NCBI GenBank assembly: GCA_036583965.1
Contig: JAZBQD010000015.1
Coordinates: forward strand, 69,108,330 to 69,172,329
Source: Prunella strophiata
Taxonomy: Eukaryota > Chordata > Aves > Passeriformes > Prunellidae
Direction: 5' to 3'
DNA: 64,000 nt
Below the pieces are notes generated by a model, which made no database searches, was not told the DNA's origin, and saw only the letters and a list, made by a program, of their open reading frames with translations. The position numbers and the translations under genes were made by a program. Below, in pieces: positions 49,611 to 63,116 of this stretch. Within the stretch, counting starts at the first letter, position 1; each line of letters begins with the position of its first letter.

Positions 49611-49865
49611 GCCTTCTCTAGCAGCGAAGTGGTACGTGGTTTACTAGTTGAAATACCTACTTAGGTTTTTGCATGGCTGATGGACAGTTCTGATGTTAAA
49701 TATAGTTGCGTTTTTCTCCTTTATACTTTTTTGATACAAAAAGAAAAAAGGGACAGAATGGTCTGTTATGAAATGACTGCTGAAGCAGTGTTGGGACAGA
49801 AAAGCACAAGAAAAGCTAGAGTTACTTTTGTTCAGGATCTAAGCAAGGGCTTGGAGCCCTAAAGG

Positions 49866-49890
49866 TTTATTTATTTATTTATTTATTTTT
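49866..49890. repeat. TTTA microsatellite
   Basis: Six consecutive TTTA units followed by a short T run, about 250 bp beyond the CpG island. Confidence 0.95.
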
Positions 49891-51661
49891 AAGCTGCATT
49901 AGATGACATATCAGTATAATCTTCTTTTCTGAATTTGCTTTACAGATGTTCCAGAACAGTCCCAGCTGCATTAACCCTCTGCCACAGTAGCACTTTAACA
50001 TCCACTGTGCCCTACTCGTGACTAGGGCTGGATTTCCCGATGTATTTGGCACTCTATCTGATTTTTTTAGGCTAGGTATAATTTTCAGGTTTGTTTTGGT
50101 TTGGTTATTTTTTTTTTTTCCTCCATTGAAATGGTATCACTGCAATATCGGTACTCAGGAGAGCAATGAAAATGTGCTGGGTGCTAATGTTTCATAGTTA
50201 AGTACCTTCATGAGCGCCTGTTAATTGTGAGAACCCAGATACTTAAATTGCTCCCCAGGAGGATGCAGGTGCTAAAGTCTTTTGGCTGCTGGGTTGTTGC
50301 TATTGAAAAAGTATTGACTCCTGTCTAATTAAAAAATATATTTCTCTTGAAATCACCTCATATCTTCCAGTCAGATGTTCACTAGCTGAATAATGCTCTG
50401 AAACTTTAAAACACAAGTTTTGAAGGATGTGAAGAAGTCAAGTTTTTCCATAGCTTGCACTAATAAAATGAAATTCCATATTGCTAGGGGAATTCTAGAG
50501 AAATTTCTAAGGAGTTATGATACACTTTTCTCATTATCTGACTAATAATAATTAAGTACTTCCTTTCAAATTACCATCTCATTACCTCTGAGTAAAGAAT
50601 TTAATCTTTGCCATGTCGAAACCTAAAACATTTTATGCCCTATGTAGCTTAAACCCTGACTTGGGGTGAGCAACCAGTACACCCCATTGCTGATTGCAGA
50701 AGAGCAGCTTGAATGATGAACCTACCTTTGAGTTCAAAAGCCTGTGAGCACTGCTGTTCAGAAGCAGCTGCTTGTGGCTAGAGCAAGGCAGAAGAAAATA
50801 AGGGCCTTGGGAAGGCAATGCTATGTCTGTGATAAAGAGCAGAGAGAAGCCAGTTTATGGTTCTGACATTTTCATGTGTTCCCAGGTGAAACTTTGGAAC
50901 AAAATCTGAGATCTTCAGCATCCAGGGCTCTCTTTGTAGAAGCTCTGCTTCTCCCACCCCTGGTTACATAGCACAGAGATCATCAGCTGGAGCTGATGGT
51001 TCGAGACACTGCTCTGTAGCACAGAAGGGCAAAGCCTCAGAGCACTTCTGTAACAACAAACTGCAGCTCATCCTAGCCTACTGGGCAAAGTAAGAAGTAA
51101 ACACCCTCCTTTATTTTTCAAAAGGATTTCTCATTGGACTTCAGTCTCTTTATTCAGATTTGTAGGTATATTAAATAATTAATTGTATCTGACATTAGGA
51201 CCCTTGCAGAACTGACACCTGACCACTTCATTAATGTCATAGAATCAGATTGCAGTATGTTATAGTCCAAATGGTTAAATAGCAGATATGTAAGAAATGT
51301 TTGGTGTTTTCTTCAGTGAAGTGAAGTCTGAACTAGGAGAGAGAATAATGAAAATCTGTCATCTGAAGGCAGCTTCTAACAATATTTTTAATGAGAAATA
51401 TATACTTGTATACTTGTATACTTATGCTGTAGCATGTAAGGTCCTGGAGACTGAAATCCGGTTTATTCACAGAACAAACTCAGCATAAAAATACAGCTCC
51501 AAGTTTCCCTAGTCTGATCCCCCACCAAGTCAACAGTAGCAAGGACAACACTGTGTCTGGATGAGGGTCAAATTCTGCATCCCATTCAAGACTTTCCTTT
51601 TCTCTGGTTCTTGTCTGCATGATGAGAGCTTTGTATTAGCTTATTTAAATAAGAGCTGTCA

Positions 51662-51790
51662 TGTGCACAAAACAGTTCTCTCTGTTTTAGCTTAGTTTTA
51701 CTAAGAATTTTACTAAGAATTAGCTTAGTTTTACTAAGAATTGTGCACAAAACAGTTCTCTCTGTTTTAGCTTAGTTTTACTAAGAATTG
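51662..51790. repeat. 80-bp tandem duplication, about 1.6 copies
   Basis: A 48-base block beginning tgtgcacaaaacagttctct starts at 51662 and recurs, apparently without mismatch apart from the neighbouring base, at 51742, giving a period of 80 bp. Within the unit the motif tagcttagttttactaagaa occurs three times (51688, 51721, 51768). The identity between copies indicates a recent duplication or a polymorphic minisatellite. Confidence 0.9.
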
Positions 51791-53343
51791 GCTTAATTTT
51801 ATAGGATGCAGTTGAATGCAAAGCAAAAAGGAAGTCTAGTTGAAATAAAAATTGTTCTGGCAAGGACTAAGCTGACCATCTCCATTAGACCAGAGTCAAG
51901 ACAGTGAGAGTGGACATCCATGCTGAAGATAGCTGGCTATTAATCAAAAATACTTAATTAAACATCTGCTCCTGTAGGTTAGGGCCACTAAAATTTTGAT
52001 GAATATTTTTTAAGAGTGAACTCTATATGATCAACAAGAATTGAATCGTAGGATCTTTTGCCAAGTTAAAATTGGTTCTCTGACTGGGTAATTACAAGAT
52101 AAACTCAAAACCTCACAGCAAGGCAGACATGATCTGGACATCTGAGAGTACTGAAGGCAACCACTTTTAGCCTAATATATGGATAAAATCTGGGATATGC
52201 ACATACCCCAGTGTAGACATGCAACCCTGCACTCCAGGGAATCACCTGAAACATCCAATCCCTTCACATGTTCTCATGCAGGAACTATTTTATTGAGGAA
52301 GTGTCCCCGGCCTCCAGTGATGAGACAGGGAGAGAAAAGAGGAGGAAGCTCCATGGGACCCTGGAGGGCTGGGCAGGGGAAGCAGAAAAGGAACCCCAGT
52401 GCAAGTGGGGAGTGGGTGTGGGCAAACCCCAGACAATTTGAGGTTGGCTTTGGTGACAGCTGTCTGCAGAGCCCAGGGGGAGGGCAGGGCGTGCTCGGGG
52501 CAGCAGTGCTGCAGCAGCTCTGTGCTGCAGTGCCCGTGTCAGTGCAGCAGCTCTGAAACTCTGGAAGGTGAGGGGGGAGGAGATGTCCCCAAAGCATGAC
52601 TCCTCTGGGAAAAGGGATGGTTGTGGTTTTTTATTTTGCTTTGTTACATTATTCTTCCTAAAAGGAAGAGAGTTGTTGTATGAAAGGTATTTTTTATTGT
52701 GGTGCTAAAGTGGCAGTTGTTCAGGCAGGTTGAAATCACAGCCTTGAAAAGGTGGCAATTTGTGCAATAGCATTAGTCCAGCTATATAAAATAAGGCCTT
52801 CAAATAGCAGTCAATCTGAAGACAGAAAGAGAGAGACAAAGCTGAAGTACGTATTACTCTAACAAATCATGTGTATTTGAAAGGCTCAATTATAAATAGG
52901 CAGTTTAAACAACTCTTAAAAAATAAATAAAGAAAAGCAAGCTTTCATAACTATTTTTAAAGTAGGTTAACTTTCATCTTTTCATTTTTATTTCTTGTTT
53001 TCTTTATGCCACTTGTCAAAGGACTCAAGACACATTCCTGTTCATTCTTTTTTTCACTTTTTTGATGCCTCTTTAGTTCTGATAAGTATTGAAGAGGTAT
53101 TACACAGTTACACAGTATTCCACAAGTTATACTTACAATTGTCTTCATTAGTTTTTTGCAAATATTTGTATGTTATAATATTAATTTTTTTCTGATTTGT
53201 GTTCATGAAAACTTAAAACCCACCTCTGTCAGTTACAGTTTCGGATCTTCAACACTCTCCTACATCTCTGTAAGTCACAGTCTGCTTGCTGGGAAATAAA
53301 TAATAGTGAATTTTTGGTTTAAGTTTTGCTTATTACCTGTAAT

Positions 53344-53366
53344 ACACACACACACACACCCCCCCA
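53344..53366. repeat. AC microsatellite ending in a C run
   Basis: Eight AC units followed by seven C, 160 bp left of the solo LTR. Confidence 0.95.
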
Positions 53367-53525
53367 AGAAAAGCTCTGTAGACCAAGGAGAGATTTGAAC
53401 TTTAGAAGTCATAGGTTTAGAAAACATCTTTTAAACAACATTTTTGCTGCTACTGGTTTATATTCTAGGAACTCCACCTTAGCTTATGATTTGTCTCATT
53501 GTTAGGAAAAATATAAGTCTAATGC

Positions 53526-54090
53526 TGTGCTGGTTTTGACAGGGGAGCAGTTAATTTGCTTCACAGTAGGTGGTTTTGGTTTCTACTGAAAACTGTTGAT
53601 AATTCAGGGAAGTTTTCATTGTAGCTGAGCAGTGCTTGCACAGAGCCAGGACCATTTCTGGCTCTCACCCCACCCCACCAGCAAGGGGGTTCACAAGAGG
53701 CTGGGAGGGACACAGCCAGATCAGCTGATCCCAACTGACCCCATACTATCCTATATGGCATCATGGTTAGGGTGTAAAGCTGGGGGAAGAATAATGAAGA
53801 GTGATGAAGAATAAGTCCAGAGTGATGGAGTTTGTCTTCCCAAGTCAGCATTACGTGTGATGGAGCCATGCTTCCATGGGAATGGCTGAACACCTCCCTG
53901 CCCATGGGAAGGAGTGAATGAATTCCTTGTTTTGCTTTGCTTATGTGTGCTGCTTTTGTTTACATATTAAACTTTGTCTCAACCCATGAATTTTATCACT
54001 TTTACTCTTCCAATTCTCCTCACCACCCCACCAGTGAGTGAAGAAGCGACTATGTGGGGCTGAGATTACATCTGGAGTTAAACCATGACA
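53526..54090 (+). mobile_element. Solo LTR of an avian endogenous retrovirus (about 565 bp)
   Basis: It runs from TGTGCTGGTTTT to TTAAACCATGACA, with TG...CA ends. In order it carries the blocks of a very common bird LTR family: a cacagtag element, 'gctgagcagtgcttgcacag', 'caccccaccagcaa', 'aaagctgggggaagaa', 'gtgatggagccatgcttcc', 'tgaatgaattccttgttttg', an ATTAAA polyadenylation-like signal at about 53966, 'tctcaacccatgaattttat', and 'tggggctgagatt'. No internal viral gene or second LTR adjoins it, so it is a solo LTR left by recombination. I could not see a clear target-site duplication. It is oriented away from VWC2, about 4 kb beyond the CpG island. The family was recognised from memory, not by search. 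Confidence 0.85.
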
Positions 54091-55258
54091 AATAGAAATA
54101 AAATACTTAATTTAATGTAAATTATCCTGATGAAAGGTATCTGTAATGGAAGCTTGTTTCAAAATGTTGGAAAGAAGACTGTTTTTGTTCAAAAAATCTC
54201 TGAAAATCTCCTTTGAAAATATCAATTTCTTTGCCCTGCAAGTTCTGCAGAGATTTTGATGCACATTTTTTGCCTTAGAGAGAAGTAGAGGTTGCCTTTT
54301 TGTATATGAGATGTCTACAAGTTCCACTTTTAATAATTTTTCTATTTTCACATGACTGGTGCATCTCTAATAGAGATTTTGGCAATATAAACTTCAGAAA
54401 AGTGTTATTGCCAGGTTAATAATAATAGTTATGTAATATTTAAAATTGCATCGTGAAACCTTTGGTGACTGAGGAGGATTCAATTCAGGACCTGTGCATA
54501 TGGGCTAATTCTGAGGAAAAAACAATTTTATATTCAAAGTGCAGTGTTTTAGTGCTTGTAATTACAGGACATAAGAAACATTGTTAAATGCATTTTGATG
54601 CCCCTATTTTCACCATAATTTCAGTAGCCTAGGGTAAATCGATATTAGTCATGGCTCAGAAGATTTTTTTTTTTATATTTGTGTCTTTTTGCTGAAAGAG
54701 AGATAAAATATTTTTGCATGTATGTACACATGGACATGCACAAAATAATATGAAACATTTAAATACACAATCTTTTGTATAAAGAAGTCTTAATACTTTA
54801 CCTTGTTCTTCTATTTTGCAAAGCCAAAGGATGCACTACCACTGTTTTAATCTTTTACATTGTCATTGTTTTGGAAAAGTGAACAAAGTGTTTCTTAGGC
54901 TTGTGTTTAGGTCTCTTCACAGAGAATGTTTAGGTAAAATTACAGATTGTTATTACTCTTCCTTGATTTATTTATTTATAATATTTAAGTTTCTCTAGAT
55001 ATCTTTTTGTTCACAGTAAACTTCTTCAATAAAAGAAATATCAGCTATCAAAAGGTTTATAAAAATATTTGGTTCCTATGTTGTTCCACACTTTAAGTTA
55101 ATAGATCTCATCCTTCCATTGCTCTTTAGTATTATTGGAGAAAAAAAACAATCCCCAAAAATCAAAAACCCAGCTTTGTTCTCTCTCCAGTCCTCTCAGG
55201 ATTTCTTAACTTTTATTGTATTAAACATTGACCTAAATTTAGTGAACAAATGGAACTG

Positions 55259-55280
55259 AAAAAAAAAAAAAAAAAAAAAA
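55259..55280. repeat. Poly-A tract (22 bases)
   Basis: Uninterrupted A run followed by caaaaaacc; no retroposon body is recognised to its left. Confidence 0.95.
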
Positions 55281-57714
55281 CAAAAAACCAACAACTTATG
55301 TACCTTACACGAAGATAAGGAAAAATAGAAATTATTATTGGCAAAATTGATTTAGCACTGTATTTCACACCAATATTTATTTCCATTCTCTAGCTTTCTT
55401 TGGAACTTCAGTAACATGAATTTTACTGTTTAGTATTTGTTTTCTGTTGAACTATTTGAAAAACAACATAGGTGTTTTCTGAAATATGTATGTATGTGAA
55501 ATAAAAATGTTTTTAAATGCATTATTCTTATTTAAATACTCTGTTAATATTCTTATTGTAGAGTAAAACCATTTATGATATGGCTGTTAGTTGTAAACTC
55601 TTGTGTCCTGCAAAGACAAATCCTTAAAAATAATGAAATTGTTTCCTATATCAAGAACTGGAAAGATAAGGAATTCACAATATCTGTGCAAAAGCCTCCC
55701 CTCTCCCCATTGTTTATAGGATTAGAGTATAACCTCCAGGCACTTGTTCCTGTAGTATAAAAAAAAATAAATCCAAAATCTTAACAGTCTGTAGACTCAG
55801 AGAACCATCATAGAACTTAAGTAATATTCTACAAAACTTATAGAGCATAAACCCCTAGACACAAATGCCTCAGTGACATGCTTTCCAGAAGACATCTTCA
55901 AACTTTTCCTGTTCTTTGCTCTCTTTTTTTTTTTCTCATTATTACTATCCAGTTTGTAAAAATTGAAGCTTTTGCAATGACATTTCATGCATAATGCATA
56001 CATATCTTATCCTACTGCCCTCCTTTTTTTTTAACCTGCTGTCTAAGCTCAACTGAACTTGAAGAAGGAATTGCTTTCTCAAAGTTTCACAAAAAGAGGT
56101 GAATTGATAGCAAAGAACAACATTACACTGATTGTCCCTAAAGATGGGCCTTGTTGTACCCACCAGTGACTTCACAGGATATGGTACCCATGGAAGTGCC
56201 CAGGCCACATTAGGCACACTGAGTTTGCATCTTGGATGCTGGAGTTAATGGATTTAAAGTTACCAATCTATAACAAAATTATGCTAATTACTGTGCTCAA
56301 ATGCTTTTGCTTTCCTGTCATTATCCTTCTCTACATTACTGTAAAAGTCCCTGTGTCCCTTAGCAAGTTACTGTGATATGGCACCATGTGAGCAATGGAT
56401 TATTTTGTTGCTCTTCTTAAATTACAGACCCAATGAGGCCTTTAAATTAATACAGATACATTTGATAATGTCATCATTTTAAAAACTGGGTAAATTATAT
56501 TTGTAACATATTGAAAGTTTCATGAATTGCAGATTCCCAAGTGTTCTGTCCTTAGATCTAATTAATGGAGATGATTACATTCAGGACCTTCTGAAATCAC
56601 AGGGGCTGGTGATACAGTTTTCTCTCTAATGAGAATAGTTACATGGCTCAAAATTCATGATTTAGGCTTCAAGCTGACAGAGCAGAGCAAAAAAGCCAGA
56701 GTAGACAATCTTTGGGCTAGAACTTGAATTAGGAAGCAGACGAACAGAAGGCATATTAATTTCTGTGTTTGTACTAAGGACTGAGACACTCCAGATGCAA
56801 CCTGGGTGTCCATATCTAGGCACTGCACAAATGCTGAAAAAATTGGTTGGGATCCCTAGAACTGTACATCATTTAGTGATCAAGAAGAAGGAGAAGGACA
56901 GAAATGAATGGCCTGAAGTCATACAGCAGGTGTGGGCTGAGAAGTTTATATAAAACTCCTGCTTCTCTCTCATCTTCTCTTTCCATTTCACCTTTACCCG
57001 TCCATGTTGCCTAGTGGAATATTGACTGCACTCCTGCATAGCTGGTGCACTACATCCCTTATATATGTACAAAAATTTAGCTCATTTGTGCAAAAATCTT
57101 GGTGCTTTGTTTGGTTGTTACCACCAGGCCTTGATGTACTGATGTCCTGAGGTCAAGTGTAGCAAGGAGGGTACTCCAGCATCATGGTACAAAGTTTAAT
57201 TTGAAATAAATTGAGGTATTCTGTAATTGCAATAATGAATGCAAGCTTGTCATGCTGGTTGGGTTTACTATTTGTTGGAAGAAGATAGCAGGGAAAAACA
57301 CAATGTACCTTGCTACTCACAGTACTGCTTGAGTTATTAAAGGCAGGACTTGGTAAGTAACTGACTTTTCAGAGTAGGTCCTTGCCAAATCAGTGAAGAA
57401 ACTGACAGCCTGGATGCTCACAAAAACTCCCCTGTGACACTAGTGATAATGAATCACGGACCGAAAACCAGATGGAATGACAAGTTTCTTCCCTCCCTCA
57501 CCTGAGGATATTTAACCCCATAGTCCTACCTTCCCTAACCACCAGACTACTGGCAATTAATTACTCACTTAATGCTGCTCTGCTTTAAATAGTTTCCTGG
57601 AGAAAGACTGACCAAGATTCAGTCATCCTCACTGTCAAGGCAACCAATTTCAGCATGAGAAGGTGAGCAAACCTCATCTGCAGCTCTGCTCAGAGTTTAG
57701 AGACAGATGGATTC

Positions 57715-57766
57715 AACATGTGATCCTAGAGGTCTTTTCCAAACTTAGTACTTCCGTGATTCTATG
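57715..57766 (+). mobile_element. CR1 LINE 3' tail fragment
   Basis: It reads 'gatcctagaggtcttttcc' and ends with 'gtgattctatg', the sense-strand CR1 terminus with its short ATTCTRTG-type terminal repeat. Upstream similarity is not recognisable, so only the tail is called. An older, more diverged continuation from about 57590 is possible. Confidence 0.75.
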
Positions 57767-58404
57767 TGTTTTCTTCTAATAATTCTAACCCTAATCAGAA
57801 AATATTCTGTAAGCATGACCCAAATAAATGTTCATATGAACAGGCCTTGTGCTCTAATTTGTCAGCCCCTACTTTGGCATTGCTTGTTCTTCAGCTTGGT
57901 TTTAGAGCAGAAGCCATAGACCAAGAACTGACAAAAAAGTTTGGCTAAAAAAAAAAAAATAAAAAAATCTTGCTCTAGGGGTAAAATGGTTGTTGGACAA
58001 ATATAAGGATGTTAAATCAGCCATGAATTGGTTTGCCTGAATCAACCATCCCTAACTTGGTAATCCTCACAGTGTTAAACTCTTGCCTTTAAAGGCTTTC
58101 AAAATGCATCCTTCCTTCCCCCATTATTAAAATTAATGTGGATTTAACACAGTTACTGATTTCTAAAGCAGATTTAGGCTGCTGACCCAATGCAGTAATT
58201 CCATACAAAACTATACCTCAGCTTCTGCCTAAGGTCAGCAGCAGCAGTAACAGAAGAAGTGAAGGAAGATCAATGCACCTGGTACCTTGAAGACTTGGAA
58301 GGATTTGGCTGGCTAGGACTTTTGACAGGCCAAGCAAATAGCTACAAAAACAAGAAGCCTGATTGTCAAAGATCCTCAGCCTGCTGGGCAGCAGCCTGCT
58401 CTGA

Positions 58405-58495
58405 AGAATCATGGAATCATAGAACAACCTCACCTTGGAAGGGACCTTAAAGATCCTCTAGTTCCACCACCCCTGCTGTGAGCAGGGACATCTGT
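58405..58495 (-). mobile_element. CR1 LINE 3' tail fragment, strongly 5'-truncated
   Basis: The plus strand starts 'agaatcatggaatcatag', two copies of the reverse-complemented CR1 terminal repeat. It continues 'ccttggaagggaccttaaag', 'atcctctagttccaccaccc' and 'gagcagggacatctgtcc', a close match to the antisense CR1 tail. The low divergence makes it one of the youngest CR1 copies in the window. Confidence 0.92.
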
Positions 58496-61400
58496 CCCGG
58501 AGAAAAGAAAACAATAAAATATCACAGTTTTCTTTTATTTATAATATATACATATAATATTCTATTATATGTAGGCTAAAAATGTTTTTACTATTCCTAT
58601 ATTTAAAAACAGCCTCAAAAGTCCATGTAAAAAATACTTCCAAAACATTTTTGCTTAACAGTAGTTTAACTGATATCATATGTTAATTTTGCAAGTAGTC
58701 AAAGTATATAACTTGGTAAATGACAGAAAAAACACTCAAGATATAAATAGTGTAAAACAATATGTCTATACCCTTTTGAGAAATCAGAAGTAGTGTGGCA
58801 ATTAGTTTTACAGAAGAAACAAATGAATGTCCAGGGCTTCTGAAAATCTAGTCTGTAGCATGCCCTATAAGCATTACCTTCTTTTTTAACTCAGTGTCTA
58901 ACCACCATTGAGCCCCCATCATCATTGTCCCAAAAAGAGCTATTTGCTGAGAAAGTAATCTAGGTGTTGACATTGAAATTAACTTTGTTTTGTTAGCTGT
59001 TTGATTTCTGAAACTTAGGTCCATTTTGCTTCATGTCATCTTTTGCCTTTCTTTTCTTCCACTTAAGTTTGTTTTCCTGATAGATACAAGAACAGGTGTT
59101 TATGTGCACATATACAATTTTCTTTTACTATTGGAATGAATTCTATATATTTCATTCAAAAAAGTAATTTTTGTTTTACACCTGTAACTACTACATAAAG
59201 ATCATTCAAGGAACTAGGAGCGTAGGCTTATTCCTGAGAGCTAAAGCTGTCATACTGTTCATATTATGCCTGACAGACCATTGGAATTTTCATTTTCCTC
59301 CTGTATCTTTTGGAATCATTCACTTCCAGTTGTGAGGATGTTTTGGGGTTTATTTGGTTGGTTGGTTGGTTGTTTTTTTTTTAAATTAAGGAGAGCAACA
59401 ATCAATATGAGTTGAAGCCACAAAAGAGATGCCCTTGCCATTACTCCATCAAACTCTAGCTCAGGCCTTCGGAGAGATCCTTATATAGCAGCTTGCAACC
59501 ACCCCAAGCAGTCATATTTCTCTCTGTAAATTAAATTTCTTTAAAAAGTCTTATTTTATCCTGAGGCTGAAATTCTGTTCCAGTAAATTCTGATCTACAG
59601 AGACATCTACTTCCCATTGAAGTTGATGAGAGCTGCAGGTGACCGGTGCCTCTGTAGCTCAGACCCTTAGGCTGGATTTCTCCCAGAGTACGAATATGTT
59701 ATTAATAAGAGCTAGCTGTCTTTGGCTGAAAGCCTGGTGAAAAACACTTTTGTGCTTTAAACAGAAGTGAGATGGTTGATTATGGCACAAACTCTCAACT
59801 CTCCTCGAAAGTTTTTGCCTGAGTTTATTTTAAACCAGTTTTTTTTCCAAGCCAATCCTTAAGTAAGAAGTAAAAAAGAGAGCAGGCTCCCAGAACTTTT
59901 CTATGTTTTTGGTTAAACAGAAGGGAATGAGATAAACGGGGAAAAAGCAACCTTCTTCTATCACCAACTGCTTTTTTTTTTTCATTTGGGATTAATTTTT
60001 CTTTAGAAAGATAGAGGTTATAACTGATTTTGGAAAAAGAAAATATCAAGCACACCTGAGGTTTTAAACAAACAGTTCCTGCTGTTAAACAAATCCACAG
60101 TGATTTGTAGATGGAAGAAAAATCCCTGAAGCAGAGGCAAAAAATCCAGTAGTAGTTCACTGGATCTGTATCAAGGCTCTTGCTTTGGTACTAATGGGAT
60201 TTCTTTGATATGTTGACGCAGGCTTTTGATAGAGGCAAGATTTAGTGCGAAAATGTTCACAGCTTCCTTTGCTGCCTTAGTTCATATGTTTGGTTTCCAA
60301 GTTTGGTGTTTACATTGCTTTTTAGAGTCTGCATTGCACAGATCACATCTGTAATTTAATTTCTCTGGTTTTTTGTGCTGCAGTGCTCAGAGAAAAAGAG
60401 AAAAGAGAAAATTACTCTGTTTTGATATGTACCTGACAGAGATTAATTTTCCAGTAAGTCAGGTTCAAATTAAAGAATAACTTTTTGCCCTTATTTTTAA
60501 AAACTCAAGATTGCCAAACACACCACAAAATGCAAGAACATGCATGGATAGCTGTTAGTCTTTTCACTTGCTAGCTGGCATCTGGGCAGTGAAGGGATCT
60601 TGAATTATTAGAAATATTTTGTTATTTGTTTGTTATGTATGGCACATGGGTCCCCCAATCTTTCTTTGTCTTAAACAGAGGTTTCAGTAGGTGATTTGGG
60701 AAGAAACCTGCTTCCTGATTATGCATTAAGTTCTTGCTTAGGGGGGAGAAAACTGAGTGTTGTGCTGGTCTGGGGAACCCTCAGTCCCCAGGGTTAATTG
60801 ATACAATTGCTGGAAAGGGTTGTCAAAGCCAAACAGTCAATTACATCAAGCCTGCAGGAACCTGATGACAAGCCTCAGGTCAAATCTCTCAGCACAGATA
60901 CATGCCGTATTTTGTCAATTGCATTGACACTGCATCATGGTGGGAAAGAAGCAGTAATAAAGGCAAAGCTGGAGCATCACAACTTGGATTTTTTGTACTC
61001 AGAATAGAACTTGCATAAAGAAAAGATTAATTAAGGGGAATTTGGAAAATAGACATGAAAATGTCATCACAGAATTGTATATTGTAAGTGTTAAAACTGA
61101 ACCAAGTGCCACAAGCCCCCAAAAAAACCAAAACAAAAAATCCTCTGCCTTCCTCTGATCTTTTCCCTTCCCATACAGTAAAAGCCTCACTGGACAGAAA
61201 ATAAAAGATTTCTCAACTCAGCCTGTAGAATTGCTCTGCCAATGCAGCAAGTGGCCTGCCTGAGAAGAAGACAGGGAAGTGAGAAGACAGCAGAGGACCA
61301 GAGGGCAGGTTTAACTGGAAGGGTTGGGCTGGAACATCATCACACTCTGTTTGCAAAATGTTTTGATTTTTGACAGGTATGTAAATTCAGATAAAAGTAT

Positions 61401-63089
61401 GTTTAATAAGTCTAATGAACTAGCCCACTGTTCTGGTTTACTGTCTCTATTTAAAGCTTTCTTTGAGACCATCACACCATGAAGGGCAGAATGTGGAAGG
61501 ATGTGTTCAGGAGGGAGAATACATCTGAGAAAAATTTCTGTGGTGTTTCTGGATCACTGATGTATAAAAAGTAAAGTGATTTTCAATTCTTTTTAAGAAG
61601 TAGGAACTTGGATTGTGATCAAATTAAATAATTCATATTAAATTTTGTTTGATGGGGGAGAGCTGCTTAGCATTCCAGAATATCTGGTTTTCATTCTCAA
61701 AAGTCACAATTCAGTAACACTCTCAGTGCTGCATTTTCATTATTTTCCAGACCCACATCTATGATTTATAGATATCAACATTCTCTCTCCCTATCAAGGA
61801 TTGTTTACTTAAGTATGGAAAGATAAATTCATGAATAATAGTTCACCTAATGGGACATAATGGGATTCACTTGCAGCTTGTATGGACAGTAAAGGACAAA
61901 CATGAAGATTTCCTGCATCCTGTGCAATTGCCACAACCCTTGAGTGAAAGTTATTTTAGTGCCACCCAAATACCTTCTGATGAAAATCCCAGTGAAGCAG
62001 CTACAATTCCATGGCTGTATTCAGTCTGACTCAATCAATCAGAACCATTTGACAAAACATCTCATTAAAAAGTCTTCATCTGGCAGAGTGCAGAACTCTA
62101 TTGCAAGGCTCATATTTGTGGCAGAAAAGAATTTCCTCAGTTTATTGCTCAAGACAGCCTTTTTCTCTGAGTGTCTGGATTTACCTTTCATACTGATTTT
62201 ATTCAACTGCTTCACCTGATTTACTCCTGTGTGTGTATAAAGTAAGAATAGAATGAAACTTCCCATCTTTCCCATTTTATACCATACAGCCTTCTCCTGC
62301 ACAGTGTCCCAAATGTAGGTACAACCCAAGAGTGCATGTATGTTCTTGGTACTGACCATAACAGGGTAACCCCCCAGTATATTCTATTCCTTGATTCCCC
62401 TCACTCAAAAATAACATATTTTAGTTTTGCAGTGGATATAGAAGCCTAGGCATCTTTTTGAAACAAACTATATCAGAAGCTCCTGGAGGAAAGGAGGCTG
62501 TAACAGAGAAGCTAATTTAATTTTTTTGTGTCTGTTCACTGTGAAAGAATCTTGTTTTACAGGGGCACATCAGAGGTTGTATCCTCAAACAAATCCTTGT
62601 TTCAGAACAAAGTTGATATGAAGTACAGGAACCATTTTTCATTCAACCACGAGTTTTAGCCTAATACTGAACTTTACCAGCACTGTTCAGTTTCTCACAT
62701 CAGCCCTCATATCAGAAGATTGCAATGCTAACTCTAAGGATTGCATGGAGTCCCAGAGATATCACTTACCAGAAAAGCCTGACATGATGTGAAAATCTGT
62801 AGAAGAAAATCTGAATAATGTACTGGCTAAACCAATACTGAAGAACAAAAATAGTGGGCATATAAGAAAAATAATACACTGTGGGAGGGCCAAGTGAGAT
62901 ATTTATGCCCCACAGATCTGTTGGTATTGTTTGAGGAAACTGAGAAGGGTGTAGATGAATATGATCCAGCTAATGACACTAATCTACAGGAGCAAAGGCT
63001 TTAAAAGTCTTTTCCAAAAGACCTGAATTGACATGGGTAAAAAGGAAGGCATTCTCATTAAATAATAATGGACTAAAGCATAGGACAAA

Positions 63090-63116
63090 CCCCCCCCCCC
63101 CCAAAAAAAAAAAAAA
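63090..63116. repeat. C13-A14 homopolymer junction
   Basis: Thirteen C directly followed by fourteen A. Tracts like this are error-prone in sequencing, so the exact lengths are uncertain. Confidence 0.95.
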
